Part shown: positions 9,427 through 19,085 of the stretch, piece after piece
How positions within the stretch are numbered: the stretch's first letter is position 1
Layout: each line of letters starts with the position of its first letter
Assembly: GCA_964528035.1 (NCBI GenBank)
Contig: CAZGQY010000011.1
Coordinates: 1-45,754, forward strand
From: CAZGQY01 sp964528035
GTDB taxonomy: Bacteria > Pseudomonadota > Gammaproteobacteria > Methylococcales > UBA1147
Length of the DNA: 45,754 nucleotides
Reading direction: 5' to 3'
The notes under the pieces: generated by a model
Seen by the model: the letters and a program-made list of their open reading frames with translations, nothing else
Database searches by the model: none
What the model was told of the DNA's origin: nothing
Made by a program: the position numbers and the translations under genes

Positions 9427-10776
9427 TTGAGTAGTAGAACTCTTTTAATTGTTGAAGATGATCCCGGGCTTCAAAGCCAGCTTCGTTGGAGTTTTGATGG
9501 CTACAATGTCCTTGTTGCTGATGATCGCGAATCGGCTTTGGCTTGTTTGCGAAAAAATAGTCCAGCAGTGGTTACTTTGGATCTGGGCTTACCCCCCGAT
9601 CCTGGGGGTGTAAGCGAGGGCTTTAAGACATTGCAGGAGATCCTGCAAATAGATCAACACATCAAAATCATTGTTATTACTGGCAATAACGATGTCAAAA
9701 ATCCCGTTAAATCAATTGGTTTTGGTGTATACGATTTTTATCAAAAACCCATTGAGCCTGAGCTTTTGACACTGGTGGTTGAGCGTGCCTTCAAAATGTA
9801 CGAGCTAGAGAAGGAAAACAGAGGTTTACAACGCCAGCATATTAGCAATCCATTACAGGGTGTCATAGCGGCCAGTCCGGAAATGCATGAAGTGTGTAGA
9901 ATGGTCGAACGTCTGGCTCCTACGGATATGACAACTTTGTTGCTGGGGGAAAGTGGAACAGGTAAAGAGGTCTTAGCGCGTGCACTTCACGGTTTGAGTG
10001 GTCGATCAAATCAGCCGTTTATCGCTGTAAATTCCGCAGCAATTCCGGAAAACCTTCTTGAAAGTGAATTATTTGGCCACGAGAAGGGAGCATTTACTGG
10101 TGCGACCAAGCAGGTAAAAGGTAAATTTGAGCTCGCCGATGGAGGAACTTTCTTTCTTGACGAGATCGGTGATATACCTATGGCTTTGCAGCCAAAACTA
10201 TTAAGATTTCTCCAGGAAAGAGTTATCGAACGGGTCGGCGGTCGAAAGGAGGTTTCTGTTGATGTTCGAGTCATTTGTGCCACCCATCAAGACATTCCGG
10301 CGCTAATTGAGAAAGGCATATTCAGGGAGGATTTATATTATCGTATTAACGAAATGGTTATTAACATTCCACCGATAAGAGAGCGAACCGGCGATATCGT
10401 GGTATTGGCCCGTGCTTTTTTCTCGCAATATTCTGAACAGATGAAATCCAAATTGACGGGGTTTTCTGATAGTGCAATTTCCGCGATGGAAGACTACGAA
10501 TGGCCGGGTAATGTTCGTGAATTGGAAAGTAAAGTCAAACGTGCAGTTGTTATGTCAGACGGACCGCTGATCAGTGTTGATGATTTGCAGTTGTCAGTAG
10601 GGAAAAACGAATCGCGGGTTTTGAGTTTGCGCGAAATTCGTGATACCGCGGAAAGAAAGGCAATTTGCCAGGCTTTTACTGAATGTGGGGGTAACGTATC
10701 AAAAGCAGCAGAACTGCTTGAGGTTACACGTCCAACCTTATATTCTCTTCTGAACAAATTTAATCTTAAAGTGTAG
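9427..10776 (+). CDS. prsR: Sigma54-dependent response regulator PrsR (PEP-CTERM-box type)
   Basis: PrsR is an NtrC-like activator. The receiver domain has the acidic pair VEDD (residues 9-12), phosphoacceptor Asp52 (VTLDLGLPP) and Lys in FYQKPIEP. The AAA+ domain has a Walker A (GESGTGKE, ~175), the sigma54-contacting GAFTGA loop (~221), Walker B (GGTFFLDEIGD) and the RxDLYYRI segment. A Fis-type helix-turn-helix closes the protein (GNVSKAAELLEVTRPTLYSLL). It should drive sigma54 promoters of EPS and PEP-CTERM genes when phosphorylated by PrsK. The start is a TTG preceded by AAGGTGA at 9414-9420, 6 nt away; no better start gives a complete receiver domain. Confidence 0.93.
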   Translation: MSSRTLLIVEDDPGLQSQLRWSFDGYNVLVADDRESALACLRKNSPAVVTLDLGLPPDPGGVSEGFKTLQEILQIDQHIKIIVITGNNDVKNPVKSIGFGVYDFYQKPIEPELLTLVVERAFKMYELEKENRGLQRQHISNPLQGVIAASPEMHEVCRMVERLAPTDMTTLLLGESGTGKEVLARALHGLSGRSNQPFIAVNSAAIPENLLESELFGHEKGAFTGATKQVKGKFELADGGTFFLDEIGDIPMALQPKLLRFLQERVIERVGGRKEVSVDVRVICATHQDIPALIEKGIFREDLYYRINEMVINIPPIRERTGDIVVLARAFFSQYSEQMKSKLTGFSDSAISAMEDYEWPGNVRELESKVKRAVVMSDGPLISVDDLQLSVGKNESRVLSLREIRDTAERKAICQAFTECGGNVSKAAELLEVTRPTLYSLLNKFNLKV

Positions 10777-10815
10777 ATTCGGAAAATAGTTTCGAAGCTG
10801 ACTGGAGGGAGTTTC

Positions 10816-13581
10816 ATGAAAATTAGTAGACCGTTGTTATTGGCTTTATTGCTTTTATTGAAGGTTGGATTCTGTGGTGCAGCGCAGAGCTCTAGTGAGT
10901 ATTTTGATGATGCAAAAAAATATTTCGATAAAGGTGAAATAAAGGCTGCAATCATTCAATTAAAGAATTTACTTAAAGATGAGCCGTATGATGTTAAGGG
11001 CCGTCTGCTGTTAGGGAAAAGTTACCTGGCAGTCGGTGATTTTTCTGCAGCAATTTCGGAATATGAAAAAGCCCGAGATCTGGATGCTGAACCAAAAGAT
11101 TGGGTGGTGCATCTGTCTAAAGCCTACTTATCGATCGGACAACCACGCAAAGTTCTGGAAAATATTAAAGTCGATCCTTCTCTATCGACTGAAATCCAGG
11201 CAAATGTTATAGCCAATACCGGAATGGCTTATCTGATGTTGCGGGAAAGTGAAAAAGCTGAGGCTCAGTTTTCAAAAGCGCTGGAAATTGATGCAAAATC
11301 AAGCGAGGCTCAGTTAGGAAAAGCGCGAATGGAATTGCAAGCAGGAAACAGTGATGTTTCGTCGCAACTGGCCACTCAGGTTATTGATCGAGACCCGGAA
11401 AATATCGATGCCTGGTTGATTTTGGGTGAAAATGGGCGTGTTTCCGGGAATTACGAATCGGCCCTCGAGTCTTTCGATAAAGCTATATTTCTGAATGCGA
11501 AAAGTGTTCGAGGTTATCTTGGCCGAGCGACTATCAATATTGTTACCCGGGAGTTGGAAAGCGCCGAGCGTGATGTCGAGCAAGTAAAAAAAATCGCTGG
11601 AGAAATTCCAATGGCTCTTTATTTACAGGGAGCGATTTTATTTGAGAGGAAATCGTATCCTGAGGCTAAAGAGAGTCTGCTTAAATTAATTAGTATGGTT
11701 CCTGAACATCTGCCTTCCCAATTGATACTGGGTACTATCGCTTATTTTCAGAATGAACTGGAATCGGCAAACTCCTATTTGTCTCGTTATGTCAAGGAGT
11801 CTCCCGGACACTTATCCGCGAGTAAGCTACTGGCGGCAACCGCTTTAAAACTCAACCAAACTGATGAGGCAGTCAGCGTATTACTGGCAGTTGAGGAAAA
11901 AGGTAGAAATGACGCACAGTTTCTGGCATTGCTTGGTACGGCTTACATGCAAAGTAAACAATTTGATAAAGGTACCCAGGCACTAGAGCGTGCTGCTGAA
12001 ATCGCGCCGGATGTCGCAGCAATTCGAGCGCAACTGGCTATTGGTCTGCTGGCATCGGGTGAAACAGATAAAGCGGTTGGTGAGTTGAGTAGCGCCGTGG
12101 ACTTGGGACAGGATCTGATACAAGCTGACATCATGTTAATTTTGGCTCTGATTCAGCAGAAAAATTACGATCTTGCGATTGAGAAAGGGCGGGTACTGGC
12201 CGAAAAAATGCCAGAAAATCCAGTGGCGGATAATTTAATAGGTGCGGCGTATTTGGCGAAAGGAGAAACAGAACTGGCGCGTAAATCATGGATGCACGCA
12301 TTGACGCTTCAACCTGACTATTCAACAGCGTTAATGAATTTGGCCAAGCTGGAGATCAAGCTGGAGGATAACAGTGCGGCGGAAGAGTGGTTCAACAAAA
12401 TATTACAACAGGATGCGGAGAATTTACCCGCTATGTTAGGTATGGCCCAATTGGCCAAAATAAAAAATGATAAAGACGAAACACTTAAATGGCTACTCGC
12501 TGCATACAAGTCGAATCCGGAAAAATTGCAGCCTAGCCTGCTATTGGCGAATTTTTATGTTTCGAATGGAAATGTCGGCAACGCGATGACGATCCTTGAG
12601 CCATTGAAAAATAAATTTCCTGAAAATCCGGTTTTGCTGCGCGGGCTGGGGCTGATTCAACTGACATTGAAAGATACCGGGTCTGCTATTGATACATTCT
12701 ATGAATTGATTTCTATTGAAGAATCAAATCCAGAATATCATCATTTACTTGCTCAGGCTTATGCGAAAAGCAAGGAATTAGACAAGGCGCGTCAGCAATG
12801 GAAACGGTGTTTAGAATTAAAAGCAGACTATCTGCCTGCCGAAGCTTCGCTTGCTCGTTTGGCAATTAGGAAAAAAGATTATAAGCAAGCAAGAATATTG
12901 GTGGATGGAGTAAAGCTTCGGCATAGTGACTCGTCTATTGGTCATCAGTTGGAAGGTGAGATTGAATTTCAGTTAGAGCATTATAAAAAGGCTAATAATG
13001 CCTTTAAAAAAGGGTTTGAAATTAAGCCAAGTTCTGCCCTGGTGCAAAATATCTTTCGAACTCACAAACAATCTGGCGAAATAGATCAGGCGTTTGCTGC
13101 GCTCGAGCAATGGCTAAAAGATAACCCAGACGATCTTGGTTCAGTGATACTTTTGGGCATGGCTTACCAGGAAAAGGGTGACGCAAATAAAGCTTTGGAT
13201 GTCTACGAGGCAGCTAGAAAAATTAATCCTGAAAATGTAGTCGTACTTAATAATCTGGCGTGGTTGTATCAGGAATCCAACGATGATCGTGCGGTGGAAA
13301 CAGCCGAAGCTGCGTTGTCTCTAGCTAAGAATAATCCTGAAGTTGTTGATACAGTTGGCTGGGTATTGATGCAAAATGGTCAGGCGGAGCGATCACTAGT
13401 GTTATTCCAGGAGGCGGTTCTAAAAGCGCCCGATATTCTTGCGATACGAATCCATTTGGCAGAAGCTTTTATCAAGGTGGGAAGAGTGGGAGAAGCACGT
13501 AAAGAATTGGAAAACCTGTTAAACGATAATCCGGAGTTTCCAGAAAGAACACAGGCACAGCAACTGCTTAGCGCACTGTAA
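10816..13581 (+). CDS. prsT: Exported TPR-repeat protein PrsT
   Basis: This 921-residue protein begins with a hydrophobic export signal (about residues 5-22, ending near GAAQ) and then consists almost wholly of tetratricopeptide-type helical repeats, roughly twenty by eye, with recurring patterns such as AxLxLGxAY and A...Y.KALELD. It matches PrsT, the large TPR protein next to prsK/prsR in exosortase loci, thought to act as a periplasmic or membrane-associated scaffold in polysaccharide export. That role is family knowledge and poorly defined. A strong GGAGGGAG site precedes the ATG. It is the last gene of the rightward prs run. Confidence 0.88.
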   Translation: MKISRPLLLALLLLLKVGFCGAAQSSSEYFDDAKKYFDKGEIKAAIIQLKNLLKDEPYDVKGRLLLGKSYLAVGDFSAAISEYEKARDLDAEPKDWVVHLSKAYLSIGQPRKVLENIKVDPSLSTEIQANVIANTGMAYLMLRESEKAEAQFSKALEIDAKSSEAQLGKARMELQAGNSDVSSQLATQVIDRDPENIDAWLILGENGRVSGNYESALESFDKAIFLNAKSVRGYLGRATINIVTRELESAERDVEQVKKIAGEIPMALYLQGAILFERKSYPEAKESLLKLISMVPEHLPSQLILGTIAYFQNELESANSYLSRYVKESPGHLSASKLLAATALKLNQTDEAVSVLLAVEEKGRNDAQFLALLGTAYMQSKQFDKGTQALERAAEIAPDVAAIRAQLAIGLLASGETDKAVGELSSAVDLGQDLIQADIMLILALIQQKNYDLAIEKGRVLAEKMPENPVADNLIGAAYLAKGETELARKSWMHALTLQPDYSTALMNLAKLEIKLEDNSAAEEWFNKILQQDAENLPAMLGMAQLAKIKNDKDETLKWLLAAYKSNPEKLQPSLLLANFYVSNGNVGNAMTILEPLKNKFPENPVLLRGLGLIQLTLKDTGSAIDTFYELISIEESNPEYHHLLAQAYAKSKELDKARQQWKRCLELKADYLPAEASLARLAIRKKDYKQARILVDGVKLRHSDSSIGHQLEGEIEFQLEHYKKANNAFKKGFEIKPSSALVQNIFRTHKQSGEIDQAFAALEQWLKDNPDDLGSVILLGMAYQEKGDANKALDVYEAARKINPENVVVLNNLAWLYQESNDDRAVETAEAALSLAKNNPEVVDTVGWVLMQNGQAERSLVLFQEAVLKAPDILAIRIHLAEAFIKVGRVGEARKELENLLNDNPEFPERTQAQQLLSAL

Positions 13582-13648
13582 CTGAGATACGATAATTTAT
13601 CTATGTATGCAGTATTTGAGCAAATGATAAAAATTTCAGGGAGTTGAT

Positions 13649-13660
13649 GGGGTCAGGTCT
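13649..13660 (+). repeat. GGGGTCAGGTCT motif, copy 1 (REP/RAYT-like scar)
   Basis: The 12-mer GGGGTCAGGTCT is present here and, in the opposite orientation, at 41876-41887 and 42301-42312. Flanks are also alike: T before and -CG/AG-ATA after. From memory, closely similar strings (TGGGGTCAGGTCTC and TGGGGTCAGAGT) are common beside Y1/RAYT-type transposases in proteobacteria, but no transposase is present here. The function is inferred only from that resemblance. Confidence 0.4.
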
Positions 13661-13676
13661 AGATATATACAAGGAG

Positions 13677-13943
13677 TTATTTCGAAGTGCTGGAAACTGG
13701 GTGTTTTTTGGGCATGTTTAGCATCGAGTACTTTGTCTGTCTTAGATTGACGGTTACCTCAAGAAGATCAGTCGTCATAGGTGTCGTTGCAATCACATGG
13801 TATTCCCACGAGTCCTGAAAATGTGTGCCTGGCAGTTGGACACTCTCGACATAATTTATCTCCCAATACAATCTGGACGGACCACCAGCAGGCAAGGTTT
13901 TGAGTGTTCTGAGCGCGTAAACGCCTTGTTTAAGTCTCTGCTG
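13677..13943 (-). pseudogene. Leftward open fragment, possible pseudopilin-like remnant
   Basis: An open frame of 88 codons runs from just after a stop at 13944-13946 to a stop at 13677-13679, without a convincing start codon. Its sequence is protein-like rather than random-looking, with stretches such as LPAGGPSRLYWEINYVES and FQDSWEYHVIATTP ending in DLLEVTVNLR. The last part loosely recalls the C-terminal strands of type II secretion or type IV minor pseudopilins, but I do not firmly recognise it. It ends 17 bp from the GGGGTCAGGTCT motif, which suggests a gene fragment left by a rearrangement. It could also be a chance open frame. Confidence 0.25.
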
Positions 13944-14140
13944 CTAAAAGCCTGTAACTGAATAGAATCCACAATGGCGTTCAATATTTCTGCCTGTATG
14001 GCGGGTAGTTACGAACTTGTTGGCTAAAAATTTAATGGGTTTTATATTTGTTTTGCATTGTAAAATAAATATATCTTGCGGTGGCTTTTGCTTACGGATT
14101 GTGGCTAAAGTGCACATGGCTCTGGATTTCTTTATAACAG

Positions 14141-14149
14141 TGGTATAAT
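14141..14149 (+). promoter_or_regulatory. Extended -10 promoter upstream of bamA
   Basis: The sequence TGGTATAAT matches an extended -10 box (TGnTATAAT) exactly. The -35 position is weak (TCTGGA region at 14121-14126), as often allowed with an extended -10. Transcription would start near 14156 and give a leader of about 170 nt before the bamA start codon. Assignment to bamA is by position. Confidence 0.5.
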
Positions 14150-14329
14150 CCCGAGCTGTTCGCAGTTCAGGAACGGACTGAATGCAAGAAATTGCTGAAT
14201 TCAAAGGCTTTCCAGAGCAGCCGAATTCAATCAGGCCTTGTTAAGGGAATCGCATAGTTTTCTTATCGGTTGATAATCGGACAATTACTAAATTTATTTC
14301 CTTTGGCTAAGTGACTGATCGATCGGGTA

Positions 14330-16675
14330 ATGCATTTTTGTAGAAAATTTAACTGGCTGATGATTTTCTTGTGTTTTGCGCAGATGGCATGGAGTGACGA
14401 CAGCTTTGTCGTCGAGGATATCCGAATCGAAGGCTTACAACGTATCTCTTCTGGTACAGTGTTTAACTATTTACCTATTGAAGTCGGTGATAGATTCGAT
14501 AATAGTCGTTCCGCCGCAGCGATTCGTGCATTATTTAAAACTGGTTTTTTCAAAGATGTTCGATTACAGCGTGAAGGCAATATATTGATTATCCGAGTCG
14601 ATGAGCGCCCGGCTATAGCCAATATTTCGCTGGAAGGAAATAAAGATCTAAAAACTGAAGATTTATTGAAGGTACTGAAGGGCATCGGTCTGGAAAACGG
14701 TAAAGTGTTTAATCGACAAATTCTCGATAAAATGGAGCAGGAACTCAGGCGACAATATTTTAGTCATGGTAAGTATGGTGTGAAGATTGATTCATCGATT
14801 ACACCTCGATCAAGAAACCGTGTCTCGATAGTGATCAATATATCTGAGGGTACTGTAGCCAGAATTCGTCAAATCAATATCGTCGGGAATGAAATATATC
14901 CTGAGGATAAACTTCTCGATTTGTTCGAACTCAGTACTTCAGGCTTATTATCGTTTTACACCAAAGATGATCAATATTCCAAACAGAAGTTGTCTGCAGA
15001 TCTGGAACGGTTAAGATCATATTATCTGGATCGTGGTTATATCAATTTCACGATCGAATCTACGCAAGTCTCTATAACGCCGGATAAAAAAGAAATTTAT
15101 GTCACGGTGAATGTAAAAGAAGGCCCGGTATTTACTCTGGAAGAAGTTCGATTAGCGGGTAATCTTGTTGTTGCCCCGGATGAACTGATCCCACTTGTTC
15201 AGGTTGGGCCGGGTGAAATATTTTCTCGTAAGCGCACAACTGAAACGTCAAAGGCAATATCGGATCGCCTTGGTAATGAAGGATACATATTCGCGAATGT
15301 GAATATGGTTCCGGACATAAACAAAACCGAGCGAACCGTAAAGTTGACGTTTTTTGTCGATCCTGGGAAACGTGTATATGTTCGGCGTATTACAGTTAAG
15401 GGCAATACTAAAACCAGAGATGAAGTGATTCGCAGGGAAATGCGACAAATGGAATCAGCCTGGGCATCGACTACTAAAATCGAATTATCCAAGTCGCGCT
15501 TGGAGCGGCTGGGTTATTTTGAAGCGGTTAATGTGGAAACTCCTGCTGTATCCGGGACTTCCGATCAAATAGACGTGGAATATTCTGTTGAAGAGAAGTC
15601 TGCTGGAAATATATCTGCGGGTGTTGGTTTTTCTCAGACCCAGGGGCTGATATTTAATGCGAGTGTGACGCAGGATAATGTATTGGGTACAGGAAAAAGA
15701 ATTAATTTTAATTTTAACAACAGCAATGTGAGCACTATATATCAGGTCGGATATTTGAATCCTTATTTTACCCTGGATGGTATAAGTTTGGGTTACGACG
15801 TTAGCTATATCGCGACCGATGGTAACGCGGCGAATGTTTCTCGTTATGCTACGGATGAATTCAATGCCGGAATAAATATGGGTATACCGCTCAATGAGTA
15901 TGATCGATTACAAATGAATCTTGATTTTAAGCGGACAAAAATTAAAACTTTTGCGAATACACCTTGTGACATAAAGAGTTCTTTGCCAAATGGAACGCAG
16001 AATCCATTTTGTGAAACCCTGGGATTTGTTGGGGATAATGCGGGTTTTGTCGATCTGAATGGTGACTCATTCAATGCAGTCCCGTTTGCAGTGGGATGGT
16101 CACATGATTCGCGAAATCAGGCAGTGTTCTCTTCAGATGGAGGAATTCAAACGTTATCGGCATTGGCGACTGTTCCGGGACTTGATCTGGAATATTACAA
16201 AATAAATTATCGACTGAAGTATTTTTTCCCGGTATCCAGTGACTTTACAATTGCACTGTCGGGAGATGTAGCTTATGGTGACGGTTATGGTGGTACTAGC
16301 GAATTGCCGTTTTTCGAGAATTATTTTGCTGGTGGTGTTCAATCTGTTCGCGGTTTTCGAGATAATACTCTGGGTCCAAGAGATTCTAATGGGGATCCGT
16401 TTGGTGGCAATACAAAATTGGTTGCTAGCGCGGAAGTCTTTTTTCCGTTGCCGTTTCTCAGTGATTTGAAATCAGTCAGAATGGGCGGTTTTGTTGATGC
16501 AGGTAATGTATTTGATAATCGGATTTCCCTTGGAGATCTAAGATATTCGGCAGGTTTATCGGCAGAGTGGTTGTCACCGTTTGGAGCATTGAAAGTGAGT
16601 GTTGCGCAGCCTTTCAATAGGCAGGTAGGCGATGATATACAGCGCTTCCAGTTTTCTTTTGGGTCTGGATTTTGA
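14330..16675 (+). CDS. bamA: Outer-membrane protein assembly factor BamA
   Basis: BamA is the core of the Bam complex that folds beta-barrel proteins into the outer membrane. A signal peptide ends at about residue 22 (AQMAWSDDS). Five POTRA domains follow to about residue 420, beginning with FVVEDIRIEGLQRIS, and a 16-strand barrel makes up the rest. The conserved VRGFRDNTLGP motif of loop 6 is present and the protein ends in Phe (FQFSFGSGF), the usual outer-membrane signature. Its 781 residues are normal for the family. A large loop with two Cys (TPCDIKSS ... NPFCETLG) is present in the barrel. The site before the ATG is weak (ATCGGGTA). rseP, its common upstream neighbour, is absent. Confidence 0.97.
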   Translation: MHFCRKFNWLMIFLCFAQMAWSDDSFVVEDIRIEGLQRISSGTVFNYLPIEVGDRFDNSRSAAAIRALFKTGFFKDVRLQREGNILIIRVDERPAIANISLEGNKDLKTEDLLKVLKGIGLENGKVFNRQILDKMEQELRRQYFSHGKYGVKIDSSITPRSRNRVSIVINISEGTVARIRQINIVGNEIYPEDKLLDLFELSTSGLLSFYTKDDQYSKQKLSADLERLRSYYLDRGYINFTIESTQVSITPDKKEIYVTVNVKEGPVFTLEEVRLAGNLVVAPDELIPLVQVGPGEIFSRKRTTETSKAISDRLGNEGYIFANVNMVPDINKTERTVKLTFFVDPGKRVYVRRITVKGNTKTRDEVIRREMRQMESAWASTTKIELSKSRLERLGYFEAVNVETPAVSGTSDQIDVEYSVEEKSAGNISAGVGFSQTQGLIFNASVTQDNVLGTGKRINFNFNNSNVSTIYQVGYLNPYFTLDGISLGYDVSYIATDGNAANVSRYATDEFNAGINMGIPLNEYDRLQMNLDFKRTKIKTFANTPCDIKSSLPNGTQNPFCETLGFVGDNAGFVDLNGDSFNAVPFAVGWSHDSRNQAVFSSDGGIQTLSALATVPGLDLEYYKINYRLKYFFPVSSDFTIALSGDVAYGDGYGGTSELPFFENYFAGGVQSVRGFRDNTLGPRDSNGDPFGGNTKLVASAEVFFPLPFLSDLKSVRMGGFVDAGNVFDNRISLGDLRYSAGLSAEWLSPFGALKVSVAQPFNRQVGDDIQRFQFSFGSGF

Positions 16676-16957
16676 CCGAGTGTATTTTATCGATATTTTT
16701 AAAATAGTGTATTGGCTCAGCATGGTTATTACAGTGGGAGTACTCATTTTGGTATATTAGGGTTCTGTAACTGAACAGTGTGGATCTGCCTGCATCGGAA
16801 AATAGCTGTATTTGGAATATAAAACCCTCCCGTTCTAGCCACTATGCATGCTGAATTGATATAAATTTAGTTTATGTCTTGACCCGGAGCCCTGAAAAAT
16901 GGCTCGTCGATGGTGTAAACTGCCCACACAATTGAATTTGGAGTTAGATTAGAGACG

Positions 16958-17464
16958 ATGTTAAAAAAATACATAGTGTACCCATTGCTTGGACTCGTAT
17001 TCACGACGACGTTTGCAGCAGCCGAGTTAAAAATCGGATTTGTCAATGTGCCGCAAGTTTTATCGGAATCACCACAGGCTGAAAAAGCACGGAAAGATAT
17101 GGAGCGCGAATTTTCTCCGAGGAAAAACCGGCTTGTTGCCAGCGGCAAGGAAATTCAAAAACTGAAAGAACGGTTGAATCGGGATGCGGCGATTATGAGT
17201 GAATCTGAGCGCAAAAAACTGGAAGCGGATATCCTTAAGAAAACCCGTAACGCTAAAAGAACCGAAGAAGAATTACGTGAAGACCTGAATATTCGACGTA
17301 ACGAAATTTTCGGCAAAATGCAAAAACAGGTATTCGAAGCGATTAGAGCTCTGGCAAAGGATGGTGGTTATGATCTGCTTCTTACTGATGGCGTAGTTTA
17401 TGCGAGTGAGCCTGTGGATGTAACTTCCCAGTTACAGGAAAAACTAAAACAATATCAACGTTAG
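16958..17464 (+). CDS. skp: Periplasmic chaperone Skp (OmpH family)
   Basis: Skp is a trimeric periplasmic chaperone that carries unfolded outer-membrane proteins to the Bam complex. The 168-residue product has a signal peptide (cleavage probably after FAAA, residue ~22), a short beta region starting LKIGFVNVPQVL, a long charged helical pair (residues ~45-130, rich in Lys/Glu/Arg) and a C-terminal YDLLLTDGVVYAS strand region, as in OmpH proteins. The 282-bp spacer after bamA contains a GAGCC/GGCTC hairpin (about 16887-16905) but no gene. The lpxD gene that normally follows skp is not here; fabZ follows after 59 bp. Confidence 0.92.
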   Translation: MLKKYIVYPLLGLVFTTTFAAAELKIGFVNVPQVLSESPQAEKARKDMEREFSPRKNRLVASGKEIQKLKERLNRDAAIMSESERKKLEADILKKTRNAKRTEEELREDLNIRRNEIFGKMQKQVFEAIRALAKDGGYDLLLTDGVVYASEPVDVTSQLQEKLKQYQR

Positions 17465-17523
17465 TGTGTTCGAAAGTGTGATTAGCATTTTTAACCGGGT
17501 TATCATTTTCGAATTGGGTTGTC

Positions 17524-17967
17524 ATGATTGATATTATGAAAATAAGGGAGTATTTACCTCATCGGTATCCCTTTTTACTTGTAGACAGAGTTATTGAGTG
17601 CGAGCCAGGCAAGCGTTTATTGGCGATAAAAAATGTAACTCACAATGAACCTTATTTTCAAGGTCATTTCCCCAATCAGCCTATAATGCCTGGAGTGCTA
17701 ATTATGGAAGCCTTAGCACAAGCGACCGGGTTACTGGCATCCGAAAGCGTTCCGGAAGCTTCTCGCAAAGGGATTACCTATTATCTGGTGGGCCTGGATA
17801 AAGCACGTTTCAAGCGTCCTGTTACGCCGGGTGATCAACTTATGCTTGAAGTAATCTATCTAAGACATAAGCGTAATATTTGGGCATTTGAATGCAGGGC
17901 TGAAGTAGAGACGGAGTTTGTTGCCAGTGCAGAAATTATGTGTGCCGCAGCGGGGCCGGAATCTTGA
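17524..17967 (+). CDS. fabZ: 3-hydroxyacyl-[acyl-carrier-protein] dehydratase FabZ
   Basis: FabZ dehydrates 3-hydroxyacyl-ACP in fatty-acid elongation and competes with LpxA for 3-hydroxymyristoyl-ACP. The hotdog-fold signature is complete: LPHRYPFLLVDRV near residue 10, the catalytic His in YFQGHFPNQPIMPGVL, and the catalytic Glu in LIMEALAQATG. The 147 residues are of normal length. An alternative ATG lies five codons in (MKIREYLPHRYP). Its stop codon overlaps the TTG start of lpxA, indicating translational coupling of the two competing steps. Confidence 0.96.
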   Translation: MIDIMKIREYLPHRYPFLLVDRVIECEPGKRLLAIKNVTHNEPYFQGHFPNQPIMPGVLIMEALAQATGLLASESVPEASRKGITYYLVGLDKARFKRPVTPGDQLMLEVIYLRHKRNIWAFECRAEVETEFVASAEIMCAAAGPES

Positions 17968-18734
17968 TTCACCCAACTGCGGTAATCGATCCAAAAGCTG
18001 AACTTGGTGAAAATGTGACAGTGGGTCCGTTTAGTGTCATCTACGCGGATGTGCAAATAGATTCAGGAACCGTAATTGGACCTCATGTGGTCGTTAATGG
18101 TCCCTGTGCAATCGGAAAAAATAACAAGGTGTATCAATTTGCATCGATTGGAGAGGATCCTCAAGATAAAAAATATGATAATGAGGTTACTTCTCTGGAA
18201 ATAGGTGAGAGAAATACTATTCGGGAATACTGTACGATTCATCGGGGAACGGTTCAGGACAAGGTTGTTACGCGAGTAGGTAGTGATAATTTACTGATGG
18301 CGTATACCCATGTTGCACATGATTGTATTATTGGAAATCATGTAGTAATGGCTAATGGCGCTTCTCTTGCCGGCCATGTTTATCTGGATGATTTTGCAAT
18401 ATTGGGTGGTTTTACTCTGGTGCATCAATTTAGCCGAATTGGGCAGCATAGTTTTTCTGCTATGGGCAGTTCGATTTCCAAAGACATTCCCCCTTACGTA
18501 ATGATCGGCGGGAGGCCTACGAAGCCATTTGGGATCAACTCAGTGGGGCTAGAGCGCAAAGGCTTCAGTAGCGGAGCAATTCGCGAGATTCGTAAGGCTT
18601 TCAAAACTCTCTACAAAGCAGGGTTAAAGTTGGAGGAGGCAACGGAAGTGTTGAAAGTCATGTCTAAGGAAACCCCGGAACTGGAATGCATGGTGGATTT
18701 TATAAATGAATCCACGCGAGGAATCCTGCGCTGA
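17964..18734 (+). CDS. lpxA: Acyl-ACP--UDP-N-acetylglucosamine O-acyltransferase LpxA
   Basis: LpxA catalyses the first step of lipid A synthesis, moving a 3-hydroxyacyl chain onto UDP-GlcNAc. The left-handed beta-helix repeats begin at IHPTAVIDPKAELG and run through about residue 190; the catalytic His lies in MAYTHVAHDCIIGNH and the GGFTLVHQFSRIG block follows. A longer open frame begins at 17940, but the TTG at 17964 gives the standard N-terminus (fMet-IHPTAVIDP), a normal length of 256 residues and a 3-nt overlap with the fabZ stop. lpxB, the usual next gene, is missing; a 351-bp empty region follows. Confidence 0.95.
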   Translation: MIHPTAVIDPKAELGENVTVGPFSVIYADVQIDSGTVIGPHVVVNGPCAIGKNNKVYQFASIGEDPQDKKYDNEVTSLEIGERNTIREYCTIHRGTVQDKVVTRVGSDNLLMAYTHVAHDCIIGNHVVMANGASLAGHVYLDDFAILGGFTLVHQFSRIGQHSFSAMGSSISKDIPPYVMIGGRPTKPFGINSVGLERKGFSSGAIREIRKAFKTLYKAGLKLEEATEVLKVMSKETPELECMVDFINESTRGILR

Positions 18735-19085
18735 AACGTTTCAGCTTTGGGCAATGACAGCGGCTTGAGGGCGTTGCCTGTTTTATGATTGTTGTAGTGT
18801 AACCACTTACCTTAAGAGTATGACAAAAGAATGTGGGTTGGTATTCACGCGATCCGGATGACATATAAATGTATGTATCTGTCGATGAATATTATAACTC
18901 GATACGTTGTAATTTTATTTCCCCAATTGATAGTGCCTTCCTTATAAACAGGTACTCAGTTGTTTCCGCTTTATTATTGAAAGCTAAGTCTGGTTGTATG
19001 TGACTTCTGTTTGTTCTAATTGGTATTACTTTGACAGAAGAATTTCCTTAAACAGTGATTGCGGATCAAAGAAAAGGTGTTTTAA
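18735..19085. other. Intergenic region where lpxB would be expected
   Basis: These 351 bp hold no recognisable gene or lpxB remnant. A GGGCAA/TTGCC(T) inverted repeat at about 18753-18781 followed by a short T-rich stretch could be a weak terminator for the fabZ-lpxA unit. An AAAAGG site near 19073-19078 serves rnhB. No clear promoter stands out. Confidence 0.4.

Larger units (their letters stand above)
13582..14329. other. Long intergenic region between prsT and bamA, with gene remnant
   Basis: This 748-bp stretch has no intact gene. From left to right it holds the GGGGTCAGGTCT motif (13649-13660), a leftward open remnant (13677-13943), AT-rich sequence, and an extended -10 promoter (14141-14149) for bamA. 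The genes usually upstream of bamA in gammaproteobacteria (dxr, rseP) are not here. Confidence 0.6.

Noticed and set aside
13944..14204. 86-codon leftward open frame upstream of bamA.
   Set aside because: The composition is not protein-like, there is no ribosome site, and it covers the bamA promoter region.
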